Positions 27,106 through 34,968 of a DNA stretch of 64,000 nt are shown in pieces. A model generated the notes under the pieces. It saw only the letters and a program-made list of their open reading frames with translations. It had not been told where the DNA came from and ran no database searches. Position 1 is the first letter of the stretch; every line of letters starts with the position of its first letter. Origin of the DNA: Okeania sp. SIO2B3 (GTDB lineage: Bacteria > Cyanobacteriota > Cyanobacteriia > Cyanobacteriales > Microcoleaceae); NCBI RefSeq assembly GCF_010672525.1, contig NZ_JAAHGH010000005.1, positions 248,672 to 312,671 of the forward strand. Reading direction: 5' to 3'. Position numbers and translations under genes: made by a program.

Positions 27106-27195
27106 AGGACTTACGCAGATACGCTATATATAGTACTCATAACTATTGTCCAATAGTTACTGGACTCTATACACAGTGTCTTTGTGTAAGTCCTG
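27106..27195. mobile_element. 90-bp miniature element, copy 3
   Basis: Starts AGGACTTACGCAGATACG and ends GTCTTTGTGTAAGTCCTG. Flanked by ATAACT at 27100-27105 and 27196-27201, a perfect 6-bp target duplication. Same orientation as copy 2, only 74 bp away. Between them is a separate repeat around TTTTAAGGC (27040-27095). GACTTCTGACTTCTGACTTC (27201-27230) follows. Confidence 0.9.
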
Positions 27196-27279
27196 ATAAC
27201 TTCTGACTTCTGACTTCTGACTTCTAACTTCGTTATTTCCGCCATCCTGCAATAGTGTTTTTCGAGGATAAATCAAACA

Positions 27280-27900
27280 TTAGCCAGCATTACTGACTAT
27301 AGATGCTACTTGTTGAGCGTCTGCGTTTCTAAAAGGATTAAAATCGAGAAAAACTTTAGTTAAATGAAGAATGTACCGCTCTTTATCGGACTCAAATTGA
27401 GGATTTTTAACAATGTTGTGGCAAGAAAAATGTGGTAACTCCTCTAAACCACAATATTCCTGAGATTTACGCATTGGTAGCAATATTTCTTCTGCCGATC
27501 GCCCTTCAAAAAAACTATTTGGATTCTTATTATTGAAGACTTCAACAGGTGCATTCCAGGTAGTAGAGAGCATAAACTTTTTACCTTTCATAAGTCCACC
27601 CGAACCATATTCACCACCACTAAAGGCAAAAAACTCACCATAAGCATAAACATTATCTAGGTATCGTTTTAAGGTTGATGGCATCATGAACCAGTAAACT
27701 GGGTATTGAAAGATTACTGCGTCAGCTTGTTTGAATTTAGCGATTTCTTCTGGAATTTTGTAGCCATCTTCAACAATAGTAGTCAAAATTTTATAACCAT
27801 TGCTTAAAGTTTCTACTGCAGTCTCAAAAAGACTTTGATTGTAGCTACCTTTAGCAAATTCGTTAGTTTCTTTGCCTAAAATTAAAAGCAGAGTGTTCAT
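27280..27900 (-). CDS. NAD(P)H:quinone oxidoreductase, MdaB-like flavoprotein
   Basis: 206 codons, flavodoxin-like fold of the NQO/MdaB family. 'ADAVIFQYPVYWFMMPSTLKRYLDNV' (core Q.PVYWF..P..LKRYLD.V) is the family signature for FAD and partner binding, followed by the 'GLMKGKKFMLSTTWNAP' strand. Such enzymes reduce quinones by two electrons and avoid semiquinone radicals. The gene is divergent from the HxlR regulator across a 101-bp spacer holding palindromic sites, so it is probably a direct target of that regulator. Confidence 0.9.
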   Translation of the reverse strand: MNTLLLILGKETNEFAKGSYNQSLFETAVETLSNGYKILTTIVEDGYKIPEEIAKFKQADAVIFQYPVYWFMMPSTLKRYLDNVYAYGEFFAFSGGEYGSGGLMKGKKFMLSTTWNAPVEVFNNKNPNSFFEGRSAEEILLPMRKSQEYCGLEELPHFSCHNIVKNPQFESDKERYILHLTKVFLDFNPFRNADAQQVASIVSNAG

Positions 27901-27958
27901 TAGTTGTCTTGATTGATTTGATCTTTGTCACTGCCATAATTGAAAGATACAAAATTAA

Positions 27959-27991
27959 GTTACTATAGTCAACCAGTATACTTTTAGTAAC
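27959..27991. promoter_or_regulatory. candidate HxlR operator
   Basis: Between the divergent genes are nested palindromes: GTTACTA (27959) with TAGTAAC (ending 27991), ACTATAGT (27962-27969) and AGTATACT (27975-27982), the last two 13 bp apart centre to centre. HxlR proteins such as YodB bind TACT-AGTA type dyads. Position just before the regulator's ribosome site suits autoregulation. Confidence 0.6.
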
Positions 27992-28001
27992 CAGGTGGGA
28001 A

Positions 28002-28364
28002 ATGAGTTCTAAAATTGAAATTGAAACCGACGATCTAGGTCGCAAGCGGGCAATTGAACCTTGTCTTGAACCTTGTCCAATTGAACGCGGAATGAGGCTT
28101 ATAGGTGGAAAATGGAAAGGATCTATTCTTTGGCATCTCAAGGATAAACCAGTGCGTTTTGGAGATTTAGCTCGTCAACTGGGCGGAGCAAGCAAAAAGA
28201 TGGTAACTCAAAGGCTAAGAGAGATGGAGAATGATGGTTTGGTTAAGCGTGAGGTAATTAGTACAAGACCTTTTGCTGTAACCTACGAAATTACTGATTT
28301 TGGGAAAACAACACTTTCTTTTTTAGAAGAGTTGAAACAATGGGCAGAGAAACAAAATATCTAG
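28002..28364 (+). CDS. HxlR family transcriptional regulator
   Basis: 120 codons with AGGTGG upstream. The winged-helix HxlR signature is complete: 'CPIERGMRLIGGKWKGSILW', 'FGDLARQLGGASKKMVTQRLREME', 'DGLVKREV', 'VTYEITDFGKTTL'. HxlR dimers such as YodB, CatR and HypR sense quinones, aldehydes or hypochlorite through an N-terminal cysteine. Here Cys21 and Cys25 ('EPCLEPCP') are in the corresponding place. The divergent MdaB-like, GST, ABM and SDR genes fit such a regulon. Whether it is repressor or activator cannot be told from sequence. Confidence 0.92.
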   Translation: MSSKIEIETDDLGRKRAIEPCLEPCPIERGMRLIGGKWKGSILWHLKDKPVRFGDLARQLGGASKKMVTQRLREMENDGLVKREVISTRPFAVTYEITDFGKTTLSFLEELKQWAEKQNI

Positions 28365-28898
28365 GGTTTGTGCTCAAAAGTCTTTTAGTAGGGGTAGGAG
28401 ACAGGAGGCAGGAGACAACCCACCCCTCGCCCCTCCCTGGAGGGAAAGACAGGAGAAATGGCTTGGGAGCGAGGAGGTAGGAGTAAGAATTGTAAGAATG
28501 ATTTTTCTACCCAACTATGCGCCTAAAATATTAACTTTTTGAGCATGAAGAGCTGAAAACCATGTACTGCAATTAGACCACAAAAAGGCTAAAACCTTTA
28601 TCTGTAAAGACTTTTAGATTTAATTAGCAAGCCCTAGTTAATCAGCAAGTCTTAACTATTTATGGGTATATTCTCTATTATTATTTATATAGAATCCGGT
28701 TATATAGTATATATTTATAACTATACTTCAAGTCTTCAATCTCCCCTACTCCCCTACTCCCCCCAACTATATAATAAGTGTTCAACCAGATTTGATATTA
28801 GAGGTGTAAGGAGTTGATTTTTCATACTCGACATTTCTCTGCCCAACTATTATTTATGGGCAAGTTGGTTAAAAATGCCTCGTACTTGTAGTGGCCAG
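28365..28898. repeat. 534-bp intergenic, dispersed repeats
   Basis: CAACCCACCCCTCGCCCCTC-type block near 28418. 28504-28636 is a copy of a third dispersed family (CCCAACTATGCGCCTAAAAT to AGCAAGCCCTA) that recurs at about 37365-37492 and, diverged, 38125-38239. A second ACTATTTATGGG-type text and CTACTCCCCTACTCCCC follow. No gene seen. Confidence 0.7.
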
Positions 28899-30980
28899 TT
28901 ATACTTGAAATGCTTGTTTAATACTGTTAGCTAAATTTAATTTATTTTGTTGTTCATAAAGTTCAATAGCTTGACCATAAGCTGACTCCATTGCCTGTAA
29001 GTTTTGAATCTCTCCATGATGATTTTTAATATTTAACAACACCCACCCTAAATTATGATAAGCTTCTGCATAATTTGGATTTATTTTAATTGCTTTTTCT
29101 AGGAAGGATTGAGCGAGTAACCATTGTTGTTGACGACCAAGGAAAGTGCCTAAACGATATAGAGCAATTTCATTTTGATGATTATGACTGAAATTTTTAT
29201 ATATTTGAATGGCAGCTTGATAGTTTCCCTGATGTTCATAAGCGATGCCTAAATTTAAAAATATCCAAGATTTAACATCAGTTAAATTGGTAGCTTTTTC
29301 TAGAGAAATAATAGCCTCTTGCCATTGATTTTTGCAGCCTAATTTCCAACCTTTGCATCCCCAGACAAAACTACTGTTAGGCAATTTAGTAATAAATTCT
29401 TCAATACATTCTTCAATACATTTATCTATATCTGGAGTAGTTTCACCTAGTAATTCTTGGTCTATAGCAAAAATCAAAGAAGGGTATAACCAAGAAAGCA
29501 ATTTTTGGCGATCTCTACTATTATATTTTTGGGAATTTTTTATTGCTGGACGAATAGTACCGATTGCTTCTATCCACTGTTTTTGATTGACTAAAATCCA
29601 ACCTTTTAATCCTAATGCAAAAGCAGAATTACTATCTATTTTCAAGGCACAATTGCATACTATTAATGCTTCTTTCCATCTAGATAATTTTGCTAAACTC
29701 CAAGCATAGTTAGCCTGTATCCAAGATTCTTCCGGAGATAAATTTACAGCTTTTTCTAACTGTTGAAGTGCCTGCAGCCAATTTTCTTGACGACAACTAA
29801 TTAATCCCAAAACTCCATAACCTCTACCATCATTGGGATTAATTTTAATAGCTTGATTAGCAGCCAAAATAGCTTGGCGGTCGTCAATATAAACTAATAG
29901 CATTGCCAGTTCTACAGCAGCAATACCATTATCGGGTTCTTGTAACAAACATTGTTGATAAGCTGTGACTGCTTCTGGCAAATTTCCTTGTTTTAAAATC
30001 TGTCTAGCTTGTCTTAATTGTTGAGAAATAAACTTACCTTTAAGTGCATCAATTAATTCCTCAGCACTTTGAAAACGTTCCTCTATTTCCATCTTCATTC
30101 CTGTTAAGATAATTTGTTCTATTTGAGGAGGAATTGATGGTTCTGTTTGGCGTGGATAAATCAAAGTTTCTGAACTTAATCTACCAGGTGATGCTACTGG
30201 AACTTTCCCTGTTAAAGCATGATAAATTGAAGCACAAACAGCATATAAATCTGTACTAGGATTGGGTTTACTGAAGTTAGTATATTGTTCTATTGGTGCA
30301 TATCCAGGCGTCAGCATGGAGGTCATTTTATTAGTGAGACCTGCCAAAAATTCTCTGGCGGAACCAAAATCAATGAGGATAGCTTTATCTAGGGAGTTAA
30401 TAATAATATTATCTGGTTTAATATCGCGATGTAGGAAGTTATTGGCATGAACCAATTGTAAAGCTTCGGTTATTTGAATAAAATATTTTTTGACAATATT
30501 TTCTGGCAGTTTACCTTTTTCTTGCAAAATTTTAGACAGGGGTTTACCTCTGACAAACTCCATTACTAAATAAGCTGTATTGTGAGCTTCAAACCAATTA
30601 ATGACTCTGACAATATTGGGATGGATACATTTTTGTAAATATTCTGCTTCTATCTTAAATTTTTGGATTTGTTCCTGCTTAATTTTGGCAGTAATAGAGG
30701 GAGGCCAAATAATATTTATGCCATGTCTCAGAAATTTATCTGGGCAGAGTTCTTTAATAGCAACATCGGTAAGATTTTCTAAATCAGTTGCTTTGTAAGT
30801 AATGCCAAAACCACCCTCACCTAATGTTTTTTCTATTCTATATTTACCTTGCTGGAGTAAAGTGCCACTAGGAAGTTGATATCCTACGGAATTTATATTC
30901 GTTAAAGGGGAACCACAAGCGCGACAGGTAATGGCAGTATCAGAATTTTCTGCGCCACAAACTGGGCAGTTTATAGACAT
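28899..30980 (-). CDS. Ser/Thr protein kinase with zinc ribbon and TPR tail
   Basis: 693 codons. Residues 5-22 form a zinc ribbon (Cys5, 8, 19, 22). The Hanks-type kinase domain spans about 47-310: 'GEGGFG' 54-59, Lys76 in 'AIKE', 'HRDIKPDN' with Asp186, 'DFGSA' 204-208, and 'PGYAPIEQY', the activation-segment form usual in cyanobacterial kinases. From about 318 to the end are roughly ten TPR-like helix pairs ('AVTAYQQCLLQEPDNG', 'INPNYAEAYHNLGWVLL'). No membrane segment is visible, so it should be cytoplasmic with a scaffold-like tail. It heads a minus-strand group with an FHA protein, whose domain reads phosphothreonine. Confidence 0.92.
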   Translation of the reverse strand: MSINCPVCGAENSDTAITCRACGSPLTNINSVGYQLPSGTLLQQGKYRIEKTLGEGGFGITYKATDLENLTDVAIKELCPDKFLRHGINIIWPPSITAKIKQEQIQKFKIEAEYLQKCIHPNIVRVINWFEAHNTAYLVMEFVRGKPLSKILQEKGKLPENIVKKYFIQITEALQLVHANNFLHRDIKPDNIIINSLDKAILIDFGSAREFLAGLTNKMTSMLTPGYAPIEQYTNFSKPNPSTDLYAVCASIYHALTGKVPVASPGRLSSETLIYPRQTEPSIPPQIEQIILTGMKMEIEERFQSAEELIDALKGKFISQQLRQARQILKQGNLPEAVTAYQQCLLQEPDNGIAAVELAMLLVYIDDRQAILAANQAIKINPNDGRGYGVLGLISCRQENWLQALQQLEKAVNLSPEESWIQANYAWSLAKLSRWKEALIVCNCALKIDSNSAFALGLKGWILVNQKQWIEAIGTIRPAIKNSQKYNSRDRQKLLSWLYPSLIFAIDQELLGETTPDIDKCIEECIEEFITKLPNSSFVWGCKGWKLGCKNQWQEAIISLEKATNLTDVKSWIFLNLGIAYEHQGNYQAAIQIYKNFSHNHQNEIALYRLGTFLGRQQQWLLAQSFLEKAIKINPNYAEAYHNLGWVLLNIKNHHGEIQNLQAMESAYGQAIELYEQQNKLNLANSIKQAFQV

Positions 30981-31293
30981 TTTTTTATCTTTGATTTTAC
31001 TGAAGTAAGGAAGGTTTTAACAATTAATAATTAATTATTAATTATTGTTGAAAGTTGATAGGATTGACGCAAAAGGGAAAAGTTTTTTGATACTGAATTT
31101 TGCCCCCCGAGCAAGCCAAATTTGGGGGGAACAAGAGTCAATTTGCTTGCTCTAGTCCGCCTTTATTAATCCCCCTCCCGTCCCCCTTTCTAAGGGGGAA
31201 GCCAGATGTTGCTTCGCTTTTTGTTAAATGGGGGATGCGCGGGGGCTTGGATATGGCCATTCGCCCCTACTGATTCCTGATTTCTAAATTAAA
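30981..31293. repeat. intergenic, TTAATAATT and GGGGG palindromic repeats
   Basis: AATTAATAATTAATTATTAA near 31022, then the GCCCCCCGAGC / TTTGGGGGGAAC family (31094-31245, inverted relative to 22015-22105) and GGCCATTCGCCCCTACTG (31256), half of the REP palindrome. No gene seen. Confidence 0.65.
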
Positions 31294-31971
31294 TTAAATA
31301 ATCAGAAATAATAACCGAATTTTACCTATAGCAATTTCATCTCCTGAGTTTAAAATTTCTGGTTTATTCATCCTGTATCCAAACCTAGTTTTACCTGTAG
31401 GTTTAATATAAATACCATGAGTAGAACCCATGTCTTTAATCTGCCATTGATTATTTTCAAAATAGATTTCTGCATGGGTAGAAGAAACTGTTTCATCTCC
31501 ATAAAATCCATCTAAATCAATTTCTACAGGACCAATATTAGTGTCAAATTTACCAATCAGAGCATTGTTACTATCGATAATAAATTCTGGTACGGGCGAA
31601 CCTACTTGTTTCGGAATAAGTTTAGCAATTGTTCCAGTAATCAGAGTAGGATTAGCAGAATTTGTAGGTAAAATATTTGCTTTTTCACCAGTTTCTAGAG
31701 TTGGAGGTGAGCTAGTTTGAATATTTGTATGAACTGGTGCAGTTACAGGATTATTGTTAATATTTTGATTAATATTTTGATTAATACTTTGATGAAAATT
31801 TACTGGTTGTTCATCTGTTTGTAAAACAGTTTGTGTTTCTCCCTCTTGAATACCTTTTTCTGCAGCCTCAAACAAAGTAATTGATGGTTGTATTTCTGAG
31901 CCACAAACTTCACAAAATTGATTTTTGTCTGAATTTCTATCGTAGAAACATACATTACAATTAATAGTCAT
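31294..31971 (-). CDS. FHA domain protein with zinc ribbon
   Basis: 225 codons. A zinc ribbon at Cys5, 8, 20, 23 matches the style of the neighbouring kinase's N terminus. A Gln/Asn/Thr/Pro-rich linker (about 40-125) follows. The C-terminal FHA domain (about 130-225) has 'DETVSSTHAEIYFENNQWQIKDMGSTHGIYI' (core S.THAEI, D.GSTHGIY) and the final 'LNSGDEIAIGKIRLLF'. The phosphate-contacting Ser/His are present, though the usual 'GR' turn near the start reads 'IGK'. It probably recognises a threonine phosphorylated by the adjacent kinase. Confidence 0.9.
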   Translation of the reverse strand: MTINCNVCFYDRNSDKNQFCEVCGSEIQPSITLFEAAEKGIQEGETQTVLQTDEQPVNFHQSINQNINQNINNNPVTAPVHTNIQTSSPPTLETGEKANILPTNSANPTLITGTIAKLIPKQVGSPVPEFIIDSNNALIGKFDTNIGPVEIDLDGFYGDETVSSTHAEIYFENNQWQIKDMGSTHGIYIKPTGKTRFGYRMNKPEILNSGDEIAIGKIRLLFLII

Positions 31972-32572
31972 AATCCTCTGTTTTAACTTTTTTTCTGCAA
32001 CATAATTTTTAACTTGATGTTTTTTTAGAGTAACAATCTTGAACTAACTACCTTCTTCCTTTTTGCTTCTTCATTATTTCTTATATCATGTCTCTTTGAA
32101 TAACCACTTCGGAAAAATTTAGGGAGTAGGGAGTAGGGAAGCAGGGGAAATTCGTTTGCTCCGCATTCCGCACCGAAAAAATATTCTCTCTCAAAAGAAG
32201 AACATTTTTATTATGGCTAATTAATGAGACTTGATATTACTTTAGAGAGTGCTTGTCAAATAAATATTAGCTCGTGTAACACCATCCCACAGCAAGCGGT
32301 GCGTGACAGTAAAATCGAGGATTACTCCAGAAGTGGTAAGGGTATTGTCACCTCATAATTAATAATTAATAGTTAATAATTAATAATTAGAAAATTCTGG
32401 TTTGAAGCCTCCCCTTTTAAGGGGATAAAATCAAAAATTTTCCTTTTAGTCAATCACCTTCTTTCAAGAAGGGGTAATTATTAATTATTCATTGTTCATT
32501 GTTCATTGCTGAAACACCCTACTTAATCTACCTTCTTCCTTCTTCCTTCTTGATCCTTCCTTCTTTCTTACT
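31972..32572. repeat. 601-bp intergenic, composite element
   Basis: GGGAGTAGGGAGTAGGG around 32120. A composite element in minus orientation lies at about 32347-32512, with TTAATAATTAAT on one side and TTATTCATTGTTCATTG on the other. A CTTCTTCC tract ends at the minus-strand gene's stop (it reads GAAGAAGG on that mRNA). No gene seen. Confidence 0.7.
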
Positions 32573-32956
32573 TTAAGAAAAATCTAGGGGAGGTAAGGCA
32601 CCTATTTGTGGTTCTACATCAGATAAATCTGGATAAATAAGTTGGGGAATTTCTTGATTTCCTGATTCTTTGAGACTGTTAATATTCCGATGATTAATTT
32701 GAGGTAAATCTAGAACAACATTACTATCTCTATATCCTTCTTTGATATCTTGAATCCATGTTTTGATAATTATTTGTAAGTACATATCATTAATATGACA
32801 GCTACCTTGACTTTGTAGTTCATTTCTAATTTTATTGCAGACTATTGGGGTAAAAAAACTGGCAGGCTGATTTTCATAATATTCTTCTAAGTCTAGAATA
32901 TATCTAGATATTTGATTAGTATTTTTGTTTGTGAGAGTCAAAGAATATTCTACCAT
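32573..32956 (-). CDS. conserved-looking unknown protein
   Basis: 127 codons, soluble, no signal peptide or membrane segment. The N-terminal half is compact and mixed alpha/beta ('YSLTLTNKNTNQISRYILDLEEYYENQPASFF'-like order: one strand pair, then helices); the C-terminal 40 residues are Pro/Asp-rich. I recognise no family. It lies 59 bp downstream of the lipoprotein gene on the same strand and could be co-transcribed with it and the kinase group. Confidence 0.6.
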   Translation of the reverse strand: MVEYSLTLTNKNTNQISRYILDLEEYYENQPASFFTPIVCNKIRNELQSQGSCHINDMYLQIIIKTWIQDIKEGYRDSNVVLDLPQINHRNINSLKESGNQEIPQLIYPDLSDVEPQIGALPPLDFS

Positions 32957-33015
32957 AATAATTCTAACTAATTCGTAAGCATTTCCTACGGAATGCTTAT
33001 AGCTGAATGCTTACA

Positions 33016-33912
33016 CTAATTTAGACTAACTGTATCTATATTCCATTTTTTATCTGTAGAATTCCAAACTAAAAATAACTCCAGAGATTGAGCAATACTT
33101 TCTCCCGATTTTTTTGTATATTTTACCAGAGCATTTACTGTAGCAGTGTCTGTACTTGTGCTGACCTGCTTAATATCTTGAATAGCAATATTACTAATTC
33201 CTGTCCACCAATCATAATAGGAATTATAACCATCTGGATGTAGTTGTTGATTATCTTGAAAACTTGTTGATAGTTGATTCCAAGCTTGCTCATATTTACC
33301 TTGATTAAGATTAGAATAATAATTTTTTACTGCTGCTTCACTAGAGGTTTTAGAAGTAGATTCTTGAGGTGTCGTTTCTGATTTTGGCGTTGATGAAGTT
33401 TCGTCTATATTAACTGTAGAAGGTTCTGGTGTCGCTAAATCTCCTAAACTCATTTCTAGCTTGAATTCTGTAGATTTACTAGGACTTGAAACTTGCACAA
33501 TATATTCTCCTGTTAGAGGTAGATCGATAGACATTTGTTCTCCAGAAATTGGTGAATCCCTCTGTTCAGCGATGATTAATTCTCGACGCTGTAATAGTTT
33601 AGTATCTGGGGCAAATATCCAAATACAAACATTACTGGTAATTCTATAGTTAAAATCTTTACCTGTTCGGGCATAAAATTTATAGCCAAGCTGTTTTTCA
33701 GAGTTAACAGTATCGGATATAGCGATAATATTTTCAGTTAAAGATAAAGATTTAGTGTCTGTTTTATCCAGACGAATTATTGGTTTTTGTGGGCATTCTA
33801 CAAAGGTAGGAGTGGGTGATGTGGTAGGCAAGTTTAATTGATTTTCAGTAGTAGATAAGTCACTGCATCCACAGACGATTATAACCGTCAAATATAGTAT
33901 TGATTTTTTCAT
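33016..33912 (-). CDS. lipoprotein with C-terminal NTF2-like domain
   Basis: 298 codons. Signal peptide with a lipobox-like IVCGC (Cys16). Residues about 45-160 are a beta-rich domain, like bacterial pre-peptidase C-terminal domains ('TGEYIVQVSSP'). A Thr/Ser/Pro linker (165-192) follows. Residues about 193-298 match the NTF2-like domain often found at the ends of cyanobacterial Ser/Thr kinases ('AVKNYYSNLNQGKYEQAWNQLS', 'YDWWTGISNIAIQDI', 'LVWNSTDKKWNID'). The domain being free here, next to a soluble kinase, suggests an extracytoplasmic partner. Confidence 0.8.
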   Translation of the reverse strand: MKKSILYLTVIIVCGCSDLSTTENQLNLPTTSPTPTFVECPQKPIIRLDKTDTKSLSLTENIIAISDTVNSEKQLGYKFYARTGKDFNYRITSNVCIWIFAPDTKLLQRRELIIAEQRDSPISGEQMSIDLPLTGEYIVQVSSPSKSTEFKLEMSLGDLATPEPSTVNIDETSSTPKSETTPQESTSKTSSEAAVKNYYSNLNQGKYEQAWNQLSTSFQDNQQLHPDGYNSYYDWWTGISNIAIQDIKQVSTSTDTATVNALVKYTKKSGESIAQSLELFLVWNSTDKKWNIDTVSLN

Positions 33913-34968
33913 ATAATTTTTTGGGCATAGATTGGTAAAAAATTCAGATTTGCTGTTTTGATTTAATAGGCTTAATTAGCAGTACATGATTAATTTTGAT
34001 TGGCTTACTTTATCTCAGTTAAAACATAAATTATCTAACTATTTTAGCTTTAGTTCTGCTAGATTAATTGAAACATAAATCTGGTAGATTGTAATAATTT
34101 TTGTTACCAGACACGGTAGTGGGAGCATCTTGCTCCCATGGAGCGCCGTTGTTAATCTACATATCCGGACTTACGCACGAAGCACGAAAAAGTAGCGTTT
34201 GAGATTGCTTCCCTATGGGTCGCAATGACGGAAATACCTTGTACTGCGTAATATCATGTCCGGTAGCATCGGTATTGTAAGCGTGAAGGTAAGGAAGACC
34301 GAAGTTGGAAGAAGGAAGAAGCTTTAAGAGAAGGAAAAACCTTATATGTATGGCGCTAGATATTTCCCCAACTTTATACACGCTCCAATACCAACGGACA
34401 TGATATAAGTCCTATAAAATTGGTTGGCATTTGTAGACACGGGTAGTCCTGCTCGCGTAATGCTAAATGCTAGTGCCACTACGCGGAAGTCAAAATTCAA
34501 AATTCAAAAGTATTGACTGGTAAGGCTTTTAGGATTTTGTAACTGGTTAGTTATTTCTGCCATCCTGCACTAGATGGGGATGAACAACGCCACTTTATAG
34601 GAGCAAAATACGAGTAAGGAAGCAAGATGCTCCCACTGTTTTTGTCCTTGACCAAAATAATTACAATAGACCACCATGACAATGCACCAGCATCTAGACA
34701 AGTCACTTGTCGAAGACTATCTCCATCCACTTTTCCCTTTTTCTTTCTTCCTTCTGCTATAAGATATAGCAGTAGCCATTACTATATTTGATTTATGGAA
34801 TAGCTCAAACAACGGAATCATAACTTACGCAGAGACTCTACATATAGTGCGAATGCCATTCGCCCCTACAGGTCAACTTGTGTAAGTCCTGGGAATATTA
34901 ATAATGAATCTTCTATCCTAGATAATTAAAACCTTCTTCCTCCTTCTTGCTTCTTCCTTATTTGACTT
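33913..34968. other. 1056-bp intergenic space with mobile-element copies
   Basis: Contains GGGAGCATCTTGCTCCC (34121), a CGGACTTACGCA end (34166), the 156-bp element at 34251, CACTACGCGGAAGTCAAAAT-type text (also near 26850), and a reversed miniature element at about 34824-34890 with a nested REP-like palindrome. ATGGAATAGCTCAAACAACG at 34795 closely repeats the start of the next gene (34969). A pyrimidine tract precedes that gene. No gene seen. Confidence 0.65.
34251..34406. mobile_element. 156-bp inverted-repeat element, copy A
   Basis: Ends ATATCATGTCCGGTAGCATC and CCAACGGACATGATAT are inverted repeats. The interior closely matches, inverted, the copy at 48345-48496, including a GAAGAAGG/CTTCTTCC stretch and GCGCTAGATATTTCCCCAAC. 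A third copy (37670-37829) shares only the ends. Confidence 0.8.

Noticed and set aside
34157-34381. 74-codon minus-strand frame
   Set aside because: It lies almost wholly within the 156-bp mobile element and its flank.
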